Source: Caldicellulosiruptor saccharolyticus DSM 8903 (lineage in GTDB: Bacteria > Bacillota > Thermoanaerobacteria > Caldicellulosiruptorales > Caldicellulosiruptoraceae). Taken from it: a stretch of 64,000 nt of DNA. This document shows, in pieces, positions 17,123 to 24,684 of this stretch (positions within the stretch are counted from its first letter, which is position 1; the number at the start of each line of letters is the position of its first letter). The notes below the pieces were generated by a model. It was given only the letters and a program-made list of their open reading frames with translations. It searched no databases and was not told where the DNA came from. Both the position numbers and the translations under genes were made by a program. The stretch covers positions 1,095,501 to 1,159,500 of the forward strand of contig NC_009437.1 in assembly GCF_000016545.1 (NCBI RefSeq), read 5' to 3'.

Positions 17123-18379
17123 TCATATATTTTCATCGTATCTTATAATTGATAAAACCTTTTCTATAGCAGGAAGTTTTTCAAGCTGGGATATCTTTTC
17201 TTTGAATTCTCTTTCTTTCATCTCATGAGTCACAAATGCAAATTCGTTTTCACCAATTGGTTTGTGTGTATTTACTATCATGCAATCATTAAAAATTATT
17301 GAAACTGCATCTTTTGCTTTTGAGAGGTCTTTATACTTTACTCTTACAAAAAATCTGCAGGTTGTTTCATCTATATTCAAAACCTTTATATCGCCGGAGA
17401 TTCCCCAAGTGTAGACATATGACTTGTCAATATGCTTGACAATATCAATTATATCTCCCACAACCGCGCTTGCAGTTGGAAGCTTTCCAGCGCCTTGGCC
17501 ATAAAACATCACATCGCCTATTGCATCACCTTTTACTAAGATTGCGTTGAATACATCATCTACATTTGCAAAAGGACTTTTCTGGAGTATCATAAGTGGA
17601 CTTACTCTTGCAAAAACAGTTGTACTATCTAACTTTTTACTCATGGCAATGAGTTTTATTGTACACCCGAGTTCCTCTGCATATTCCATGTCTTCTTTTG
17701 TAACTTTTGAAATACCCTCTGTATAAATATTCACATAATTTACATAGTGAGAGTATGCAATTGAAGATAAGATTGCAATCTTTCTGCATGCGTCATGCCC
17801 ATCAACATCGTTGCTCGGGTTTCTCTCTGCATATCCTTTTTCTTGGGCCTGTTTTAGCGCTTCTTCAAATGACAGGGAGTATTTACTCATCTGTGTCAAG
17901 ATATAGTTTGTGGTGCCATTTAAAATTCCTGCAATCTCTGTTATTTGATTTCCTGCCAAACAGTTCTGAAGAGGTCTTATAATAGGTATTCCACCGCCAA
18001 CACCTGCTTCAAAGAAATAATTGATATTCTTCTCCTTTGCAATTCTCAAAAGCTCTGGTCCATGCTTTGCAACAAGTTCTTTGTTTGATGTAACAACATG
18101 CTTCCCTTTTTCTAAAAGCTTTTTTGTATAAGTATACGCAGGCTCAAGTCCACCAATTGTTTCTACAACAATAGAAACCTCATCGTCATTTAAAATTTTG
18201 TCGAAGTCTTTTATAATCAAATTCTTTGCCGGGTGGTCTGGAAAATCACGGATATCCAAAATGTATTTAATCCCTATCTCATCTCCAGCTCTTTTGGCAA
18301 TTGATGCTGCGTTTTTTGTCAAAACTTCCCATACTCCTGAGCCAACAACTCCAAATCCCATTATTGCAATCTTTACCAC
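17123..18379 (-). CDS. hom: Homoserine dehydrogenase
   Basis: Reduces aspartate semialdehyde to homoserine with NAD(P)H. Rossmann motif GFGVVGSGVWEVL (residues 8-20), catalytic region with FEAGVGGGIPIIRPLQ and ILNGTTNYILTQM, and the NDVDGHDACRKIAIL dehydrogenase signature. The C-terminal ACT domain (about 345-418) includes CRFFVRVKYKD and suggests threonine feedback. GTG start at 18379 with AGGAGGG upstream. It begins 27 nt after the disrupted ACT-domain gene. Confidence 0.95.
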   Translation of the reverse strand: MVKIAIMGFGVVGSGVWEVLTKNAASIAKRAGDEIGIKYILDIRDFPDHPAKNLIIKDFDKILNDDEVSIVVETIGGLEPAYTYTKKLLEKGKHVVTSNKELVAKHGPELLRIAKEKNINYFFEAGVGGGIPIIRPLQNCLAGNQITEIAGILNGTTNYILTQMSKYSLSFEEALKQAQEKGYAERNPSNDVDGHDACRKIAILSSIAYSHYVNYVNIYTEGISKVTKEDMEYAEELGCTIKLIAMSKKLDSTTVFARVSPLMILQKSPFANVDDVFNAILVKGDAIGDVMFYGQGAGKLPTASAVVGDIIDIVKHIDKSYVYTWGISGDIKVLNIDETTCRFFVRVKYKDLSKAKDAVSIIFNDCMIVNTHKPIGENEFAFVTHEMKEREFKEKISQLEKLPAIEKVLSIIRYDENI

Positions 18380-18406
18380 TTCAAGTTTCCCTCCTTTTTG
18401 AAAACT

Positions 18407-18859
18407 TTAATATTCTTCTCTTCCTAAAATTTCAATTTTCTTCACTCCGTCAACTCTTTCTATTTCTTGAATCAACTCTTTTACAGACTTTGTCATATCA
18501 GATGTCCTTATAGATATTGTGACAGTTGCAATTCCACCCAAGGGAATGTTTTAGTTGATTGTAAGTATATTTGCGTTTGTGTCAGAGATAATATTTAGTA
18601 TTTTAGAAAGAATTCCAGGTACGTCTTGCAAAACAAGTGCAAGTGTGATTATCTTCCCTCTTGAGCTTTCAAAAAAAGGAAATATACAATCTTTGTATTT
18701 ATAAAATGCACTTCTTGAGATTCCTACCAATCTAACAGCTTCGTTTACTGCCTTAACTTCCCCCTTTTCCAAAAGTTCCTTTGCCTTGATGACTTTTAAA
18801 AAAACTTCGGGCAAAACACTTTCCTCAACTATATAGTACGTAGCGTCTTTTTTCAGCAT
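18407..18859 (-). pseudogene. ACT-domain protein (PheB/UPF0735 family) interrupted by an in-frame stop
   Basis: Reading from ATG 18859, the frame runs MLKKDATYYIVEESVLPEV... through a small helix-turn-helix-like region (VNEAVRLVGISRSAFYKYKD) into an ACT domain (LALVLQDVPGILSKILN), then hits TAA at 18551-18553. The same frame continues without further stops for 47 codons (NIPLGGIATVTISIRTSDM ... KKIEILGREEY) to TAA at 18407, which is exactly the C-terminal half of the ACT domain. A CAA-to-TAA change (Gln to stop) explains it. The full-length size of ~150 residues fits the family. It heads the hom-thrB-lysC operon. Could be a strain mutation or a sequencing error. Confidence 0.8.
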
Positions 18860-18901
18860 TTTTCTGTTCACCCAATATAAACAAATGTCTTTATGGAATG
18901 G

Positions 18902-18930
18902 ATTTTAGCATACTCGGAGGCAAAATTCAA
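18902..18930 (-). promoter_or_regulatory. Promoter of the ACT/hom/thrB operon
   Basis: On the minus strand TTGAAT (18930-18925), a 17-nt spacer and TAAAAT (18907-18902) lie about 43 nt upstream of the ATG at 18859. Good sigma-A match. Confidence 0.6.
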
Positions 18931-18983
18931 GTATAAAAAAAGATATTTTATTTCATATTAAATGGTTAGAGAGGGGATTTTAT

Positions 18984-19181
18984 ATGATGATAAGCCTTTC
19001 GGATATTATTACAAAGTATAGTATTTTAATGTTTTTCTTAAGTGGTATTTTAATATTCTTGCTTGACATAAGAGAGCTTAAATCAAAGAATTTAAAGAGA
19101 GAAGCTAATTTGGCAAAAATCACAGGAAGTGTTTTAATCGTACTTGGTATCATCTTTTATATAGTAAAAATTTTCCTTTAA
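18984..19181 (+). CDS. Small two-helix membrane protein ahead of the germination operon
   Basis: A 65-residue protein with two predicted membrane helices (residues ~12-27 and ~45-63) and a charged linker (DIRELKSKNLKREANLAK). It has a GAGAGGGG ribosome site and ends just before the gerA-type gene, so it is co-transcribed with the germination genes. Size and context resemble small membrane proteins annotated near clostridial spore-germination loci (CLC_0170-like), but I hold that assignment loosely. Small membrane proteins can be auxiliary subunits of germinant receptors. Confidence 0.65.
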   Translation: MMISLSDIITKYSILMFFLSGILIFLLDIRELKSKNLKREANLAKITGSVLIVLGIIFYIVKIFL

Positions 19182-19198
19182 AAGTGGTGATTTTGGAT

Positions 19199-20791
19199 AT
19201 GGAATTTTTTGAGATTATAAGAAGAAAAAGACAAAGAGAAAAAGAAAAGCAACACACGCAAGAAGTTGAATTTGTTAAGGCAAAGGATGAGATTTCAAGA
19301 ACAATTGATGACAATCTCAAATATATAAAAGAACTTCTTGTTGACAACGACGATATTGTGTACAGGGAGTTTTATTGTATGAATGTAAAATGCGCAACAG
19401 TGTTTGTGGACGGTCTTGTTTCAAGAGAGATTATAGACAGAGATGTTATAAAGCATCTTATGATTGAGACAAGCCTGATGGATGAAGATATAAGTCAAAT
19501 CAATGCCTATGAAAAGATTTTAAACCATATCCTTGCAACCGCTGACATAAAAGAAGTTACAAGTTTTAAAAGCGCTATCTTAGACCTTCTTTGTGGTGAG
19601 ACGCTTCTTTTTGTGGACGGTAGCAATAAGATTATTAGAGTTTCAACTCGAAACTTTCCAAACAGAGGCATTCAACAGCCAATTACTGAAAATGCTGTAA
19701 GAGGCCCAAGAGATAGCTTTAATGAAGTGGTAAGGTTTTCAACAGCTGTTATTAGGCGAAGAGTAAGAGATACCCGCCTTAGACTGAAAAATATGAAGCT
19801 TGGGAGGCGTTCTCAAACTGATATATACCTTGTGTATATAGACGATATTGTAGACAAAAATATTTTAAATGAGTTAAAGCAGAGATTATCTAAGATAGAC
19901 ATTGATGCAATAATTGACGGTGGAATGATAGAACAGCTAATTGAAGATGATGTATTTTGCTTTTTTCCCACAATACAGCACACAGAAAGGGTTGACACAG
20001 CAGTTGCTGCAATCTATGAAGGTCGAATTGTGATTTTGTGCGACAATACAAACACTGCTCTCATTGTTCCTGCAACTATTATGACTTCTATTCAGCATGC
20101 AGAGGATTATTACGAAAGATGGCATATAGCAACAGTTATACGCATCCTGAGAGTTATTGCTGCCATTACCGCTATGACACTCCAAGGCTTTTATATATCC
20201 ATCTCATCCTTTACGCCGAGCATGATTCCACCTGACTTAGGGCTCTTTATTGCTGCAACAAGAGAAGGTGTACCAATTCCTGTTTTTATTGAAGCACTAT
20301 TTTTGGAGTTCATGTTAGAGCTTCTAAGAGAGGCGGGCTTGCGACTTCCTGGACCAATTGGGCAAACAATTGGGATTGTAGGAGGATTGATTATAGGACA
20401 GGCTGCTGTACAAGCGGGGATTATTTCGCCTATTATGGTTATCCTTGTTGCAACAACTGCTATTGCGTCTTTTGCTGTACCTGCTTATAATCTTTCAATT
20501 TCTTTGAGACTTTTGAAATTTGTATATATACTTGTTTGTGCAGCATTGGGACTTTATGGATTTATACTTCTCAGCCTTATTATATTGGGTAATCTCGTAA
20601 AACTCAAAAGCTTTGGAGTGCCAATACTATCGCCATTTGTCTCATTTGAAATTATGGACTACAAGGATGCAATTGTAAGACTTCCAACGAGATATCTTTG
20701 GGCAAGGCCCATATTTGCAAGTACACAACAAAAGATAAGAATGATGTATGAGAAAAGTCAACCACCAAGTGCGGCAGGTGAAAATAGATGA
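19199..20791 (+). CDS. Spore germination protein, GerA/GerKA family (A subunit)
   Basis: A subunit of a germinant receptor in the spore inner membrane. It has a hydrophilic N-terminal domain (to about residue 290) and a membrane domain with about five helices. The family hallmark stretch around the domain junction is visible (PTIQHTERVDTAVAAIYEGRI, then FTPSMIPPDLGLFIAATREGVPIP). About 530 residues, normal length. ATG 19199 has GGTGAT 8 nt upstream; a GTG at 19184 is in frame. The next gene overlaps by 4 nt. Confidence 0.93.
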   Translation: MEFFEIIRRKRQREKEKQHTQEVEFVKAKDEISRTIDDNLKYIKELLVDNDDIVYREFYCMNVKCATVFVDGLVSREIIDRDVIKHLMIETSLMDEDISQINAYEKILNHILATADIKEVTSFKSAILDLLCGETLLFVDGSNKIIRVSTRNFPNRGIQQPITENAVRGPRDSFNEVVRFSTAVIRRRVRDTRLRLKNMKLGRRSQTDIYLVYIDDIVDKNILNELKQRLSKIDIDAIIDGGMIEQLIEDDVFCFFPTIQHTERVDTAVAAIYEGRIVILCDNTNTALIVPATIMTSIQHAEDYYERWHIATVIRILRVIAAITAMTLQGFYISISSFTPSMIPPDLGLFIAATREGVPIPVFIEALFLEFMLELLREAGLRLPGPIGQTIGIVGGLIIGQAAVQAGIISPIMVILVATTAIASFAVPAYNLSISLRLLKFVYILVCAALGLYGFILLSLIILGNLVKLKSFGVPILSPFVSFEIMDYKDAIVRLPTRYLWARPIFASTQQKIRMMYEKSQPPSAAGENR

Positions 20792-21888
20792 TAGTAAACG
20801 ACAATGACAAAATATCCAGTTTTCAGTGTTTTGTCCTTTTTGTATCTGCTATGATTGGAATAGGTATTATGTTTATGCCATCAGGAGTTGCAAAATATGC
20901 CGACCAAAACGGCTGGATTGTAGTGCTTCTTGGTGGTATAATCTCCTTTTTGGTCTTTATGCTTCTATTTAAGATTGCAATGTCAAATCCTGATGTTACT
21001 TTTATAGAACTTTTAGATTCTGCATTTGGAAAAGTACTTGGCATAGTTTTTTCTTTTATTTACGTTATTTATTTTGTAGTTTTTTCTTCATTTGAAACAA
21101 GGCTAATTGCAGAGACAGCAAAAGAGTTCTTGTTTAACCTCACACCTACCGAAGTTTTAATAATCACATTTCTTTTGACATGTGGATATATTTCAAGATA
21201 TGGTGTTGAGGTCATAGCAAGAATGTGCGAGATTCTCATGCCAGGAATTATTGTAATCATAATTGTGCTCTCCTTTTTTGTATATCAAAGACTTGATTTT
21301 TCAAATCTCTTGCCAATTTTGAATATCCCTATCAAAAAGTTAATTCAAGGTATAGGGAGTACAATATTCAGTTTTTTAGGGTTTGAAGTTTTTTTATTTT
21401 TCTTACCATATATAAGAAGAAAAGATAAGTTAATCAAAAGTGCTTTTTTTGGATTTTCAGTAACAATTTTGGTTTATGAAGTAATAATAATATTTTGCAC
21501 TGCTGATTTTGGTTCAAAAGAGATGCAAACTATGGTTTGGCCCACTTTGAATCTTTTTAGAGATGTGACAGTTTTAGAGATTGTAATAGAAAGACCTGAA
21601 AGTATAGTTGTTGCTCTGTGGATGATAACAACATATACAACCGAGATTATATTTTTAATGGTAGCAAGCTTGATATTAGCAAGGATATTCAATACAAAAG
21701 AACATAACTTTTTCGTGTTTGCTCAGCTTCCGTTTATATATATCCTTTCTTTGATTCCACAGAATGTTTTAGAAACTCAAAAGTATATGGACTTTTTCAG
21801 CTACTTTTTTGCAACCTTTGCTGTTTTGATACTACCACTTATCACATATATTGTGCTTGTCTTTAAAAAGAAGGTGAAAAAAACATGA
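20788..21888 (+). CDS. Spore germination permease, GerB/GerKB family (B subunit)
   Basis: A 366-residue membrane protein with about ten helices from the amino acid-polyamine-organocation superfamily; it is the likely germinant-sensing subunit. The N-terminal segment SAMIGIGIMFMPSGVAKYA (helix 1 with the broken GxG) and an FLGFEVFLFFLPYI segment are typical. It is coupled by ATGA overlaps to both the A and C subunit genes, giving the canonical A-B-C receptor operon. Confidence 0.93.
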   Translation: MIVNDNDKISSFQCFVLFVSAMIGIGIMFMPSGVAKYADQNGWIVVLLGGIISFLVFMLLFKIAMSNPDVTFIELLDSAFGKVLGIVFSFIYVIYFVVFSSFETRLIAETAKEFLFNLTPTEVLIITFLLTCGYISRYGVEVIARMCEILMPGIIVIIIVLSFFVYQRLDFSNLLPILNIPIKKLIQGIGSTIFSFLGFEVFLFFLPYIRRKDKLIKSAFFGFSVTILVYEVIIIFCTADFGSKEMQTMVWPTLNLFRDVTVLEIVIERPESIVVALWMITTYTTEIIFLMVASLILARIFNTKEHNFFVFAQLPFIYILSLIPQNVLETQKYMDFFSYFFATFAVLILPLITYIVLVFKKKVKKT

Positions 21889-23180
21889 GAAGGTTGAAAA
21901 TATCAGGTTTAGCACTGATGCTTTTTATAATAGCCTTAACTTTTACAGGGTGCTGGGACAGGATTGAGATAGAAGACAGGGGATACATTTTAGCTCTTGG
22001 TGTTGATAAGTATGACCCGAGTGATTTGAACAAATATGAGAGCAAAGAATACATTGAACTTGAAAGAAAGACTGAAAAAATTCCACCAGACCAGAAAAAA
22101 CCAGAGATTAGAACAGACAAGAAAGGCATTGATCCCAAGACAAAACGAAAGGTAAAACCACCTCTTCCTACTAAAGAAAATCAGTATAAGTTCTCTGTTA
22201 CTGTGCTTTTTCCAAATCTAAGAATGATGAGTAAGACCTCAAAAGCTGATGAGCAGATGAGATTTTTGTTTGTAAGGCCGACAAATAATGTGCTTGGTAT
22301 AAGAAACTACCTTGAAAGGGATATAAACAAAAGACTTTATTATGGGTATCTTAAGGTTGTTGTGTTAGGAAGGGATTTGGTGGCTGACCCGGGCCTTGTA
22401 AAAGAAGTTTTGGACTCATTGAATAGAGACAAAGACATTCCACAAAATACCTTTTTGTATGTTTCAGAGACAACTGCGAGAGACACTTTAAATACAATGC
22501 CTCTTGTTCAGCCTGTGACGGGAATTCACCTTTTTGAGATTTCAAAAAACGCAACAGTATATGGGAGGATTATAGAAACACCTCTCAGTGAAGTTATAAA
22601 CAATTTTATAAATTCAAAATGTGCTGTTATCTCAAGAGTAGAGCCGGGAATTGAGACATTGAGAATAGCTGGTGCGGCAGTTTTGAAAAACTATAGGTTT
22701 GTTGGATGGCTTGATGAAAAGCAACTCATAGTTTACAAACTTTTGATGGGCAAGGCAAAGCATACATTGATTGATGAATTAAAATACAAGTCCACATATG
22801 TTCCATTTATCACAACAGAGGTCCAGACTAAAAAGAAGTTAGAAGACAAGAATGGTAGAATAAAGGTTATATACAATCTCCGAATTGAAGGTGAAGTAAA
22901 CCAGTTTGTTTTTCAAAGTGGTTATAAAGTTTTAGAAGATCCTATGAGAAGCTATATACAAAGTCAGCTTGAAAAAATCATCAAACAAAAGGCAAACGAA
23001 GTTGTAAATCTTTTAAAATACAAATATGATGCTGATATCTTGGGTGTTGGGAACTTTATTTCAAAAAGAAAGCCAGAAAGCTGGGAAAGACTTAAGAAAA
23101 ACTGGGATGATGAATTTAAAAAGGTTGAGATAGTAGTTGTGCCAGATGTAAGATTGAGAAGAAGTGGTACCATTTATTGA
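21885..23180 (+). CDS. Spore germination lipoprotein, GerC family (C subunit)
   Basis: Lipoprotein subunit of the germinant receptor. The signal peptide ends at lipobox FTGC (Cys23), followed by the family hallmark WDRIEIEDRGYILALGVD. At 431 residues it is longer than usual (~370-400); the excess lies near residues 45-95 in a charged, Lys/Pro-rich insertion (EKIPPDQKKPEIRTDKKG...). The C-terminal domain ends normally. Last gene of the A-B-C operon. Confidence 0.92.
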   Translation: MRRLKISGLALMLFIIALTFTGCWDRIEIEDRGYILALGVDKYDPSDLNKYESKEYIELERKTEKIPPDQKKPEIRTDKKGIDPKTKRKVKPPLPTKENQYKFSVTVLFPNLRMMSKTSKADEQMRFLFVRPTNNVLGIRNYLERDINKRLYYGYLKVVVLGRDLVADPGLVKEVLDSLNRDKDIPQNTFLYVSETTARDTLNTMPLVQPVTGIHLFEISKNATVYGRIIETPLSEVINNFINSKCAVISRVEPGIETLRIAGAAVLKNYRFVGWLDEKQLIVYKLLMGKAKHTLIDELKYKSTYVPFITTEVQTKKKLEDKNGRIKVIYNLRIEGEVNQFVFQSGYKVLEDPMRSYIQSQLEKIIKQKANEVVNLLKYKYDADILGVGNFISKRKPESWERLKKNWDDEFKKVEIVVVPDVRLRRSGTIY

Positions 23181-23257
23181 AGTGAAGATAGACATGTATA
23201 AAACTACTCTTTTGTGGCAATGCTAAAAAAAGAAAGGTTAAATCAAGGAGAGAAAAA

Positions 23258-23950
23258 ATGACGCTAAGTAGAAAGAAAATTCAAGAATATCTCTTTGCAG
23301 CTTTGCTTTCTCTGCTGTGTTTTGTTTTTGCTTATTGGTACTTGAGCTTTAGAGAACTTAATAATCTTCAAAATGAGTTGGCAAACCAAGTTATAAGGCT
23401 TCATATTCTTGCAAACAGCAACTCAAAAAAAGACCAAGATTTGAAGATATATGTAAGAGACAAGCTACTTGCTTATCTTTCTTACAAAGTGGACTACTCA
23501 AAGGGCAAGAGTTATATATTAAGACAAATCGCAGAGCAAAGGCCTCAAATAGAAAGATACTTACAGCAGCAAATAGCTCAAAAAGGGTATAACTACAGCA
23601 TAAAAGTAGCCATACAAAAAGATTTGTTCCCAAACAGAATCTACAATGGCTTTTTGTTTCCCTCTGGGGTTTATGACGCAGTGAAGGTATTTATAGGAGA
23701 AGGTGGTGGAAAGAATTGGTGGTGTGTAATATTCCCTCCGCTTTGTATTGTTGACGAGGCAAAACTTGAGCTTCCTGATGAAGCAAAAAAGGAGCTTAAG
23801 AAATCACTTACAAAAAAAGAGTATATGATTGCTACAAACTACAGCAGCATTGATAAGATGCCTGTAAAGCTGAAGCTTAAAATATATGAAATACTAAAGA
23901 CAAAGTTTTACAAAGAGGCATGGTTTAAAAGAGTGTTCAAGAATATATAA
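23258..23950 (+). CDS. spoIIR: Stage II sporulation protein R
   Basis: Secreted forespore signal that, in Bacillus, activates SpoIIGA to process pro-sigma-E in the mother cell. The 230-residue protein has one N-terminal hydrophobic segment (residues ~10-28) and the family hallmark VIRLHILANSNSKKDQDLKIYVRDKLL; a second hallmark, FPSGVYDAVKVFIGEGGGKNWWCVIFPPLC, lies near residue 135-165. Good AAGGAG ribosome site. It follows the germination operon by 77 nt and ends at a strong terminator. Confidence 0.95.
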   Translation: MTLSRKKIQEYLFAALLSLLCFVFAYWYLSFRELNNLQNELANQVIRLHILANSNSKKDQDLKIYVRDKLLAYLSYKVDYSKGKSYILRQIAEQRPQIERYLQQQIAQKGYNYSIKVAIQKDLFPNRIYNGFLFPSGVYDAVKVFIGEGGGKNWWCVIFPPLCIVDEAKLELPDEAKKELKKSLTKKEYMIATNYSSIDKMPVKLKLKIYEILKTKFYKEAWFKRVFKNI

Positions 23951-23956
23951 AATGTA

Positions 23957-24002
23957 AAAAAGCTCTTTTATTTCCCTTGTGAAATAAAAGAGCTTTTTAT
24001 TT
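23957..24002 (+). terminator. Terminator of spoIIR
   Basis: AAAAAGCTCTTTTATTTC and GAAATAAAAGAGCTTTTT form a long, nearly perfect stem with a 6-8-nt loop, followed by TATTTTTTT. Strong intrinsic terminator shape, A/T-rich in the upper stem. Confidence 0.85.
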
Positions 24003-24097
24003 TTTTGAAAGATTTGAAGAGTAGGTATTCAAAAATTATTATCTTTTTTGATATACTTAATATCGTAAACACTAATTTGATAACAGGAGGATATGGA

Positions 24098-24625
24098 ATG
24101 AATCTCAAGGAAAAATTTAGACACGTTTTGAATTTTCCAAAAGAGGGTATAGATTTTATTGATATAACAACAGTTTTGCAGGACAAGGACGCATTCAAGT
24201 ATGCAATTGACTCCTTAGTTAACTTGGTAAAAGACCTTGACTTTGACCTTATTGTTGGTCCTGAATCAAGAGGTTTTATCTTCGGCGCACCAGTTGCATA
24301 TGTATTGAACAAAGGCCTTGTACTGGTCAGAAAAAAAGGAAAACTTCCATACAAAACTGTATCTGTTGAGTATGAACTTGAATATGGCAAAGACATACTT
24401 GAGATGCACATTGACGCAATACAGCCAGGGCAAAAGGTTGTCATAATAGATGACCTTTTAGCAACAGGGGGTACAACACTTTCTAATATAAAGCTTGTTG
24501 AAAAGCTTGGTGGCAAGGTTGTCGGTATTGCATACCTTGTTGAACTTACCTATTTGAACGGAAGAGAAAATTTAAAAGGATATGACGTGAGGTCTGTTGT
24601 TCAGTTTGAATCTTCACTGATTTAA
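24098..24625 (+). CDS. apt: Adenine phosphoribosyltransferase
   Basis: Salvages adenine to AMP with PRPP. The PRPP motif is VVIIDDLLATGGTT near residue 117-130; the N-terminal MNLKEKFRHVLNFPKEGIDFIDITT and ESRGFIFGAPVAY are typical of Apt. I chose ATG 24098 (175 residues), directly after AGGAGG at 24085-24090; the frame extends upstream but the extra residues are not Apt-like. It precedes the rel gene, a widely conserved neighbourhood in Firmicutes. Confidence 0.95.
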   Translation: MNLKEKFRHVLNFPKEGIDFIDITTVLQDKDAFKYAIDSLVNLVKDLDFDLIVGPESRGFIFGAPVAYVLNKGLVLVRKKGKLPYKTVSVEYELEYGKDILEMHIDAIQPGQKVVIIDDLLATGGTTLSNIKLVEKLGGKVVGIAYLVELTYLNGRENLKGYDVRSVVQFESSLI

Positions 24626-24684
24626 AAATTAAAGCCAAAAAAGTGGGCCAAAAATTAAAGTGGTCCATCGAGGTGGAATGGAAT

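Noticed and set aside
18908..18934. Possible sigma-G-type promoter (GCATA at 18908-18912) ahead of the germination operon
   Set aside because: The -10 at the expected spacing does not match well, and the region also carries a better minus-strand sigma-A promoter. Sporulation-specific control is plausible but not supported by the sequence.
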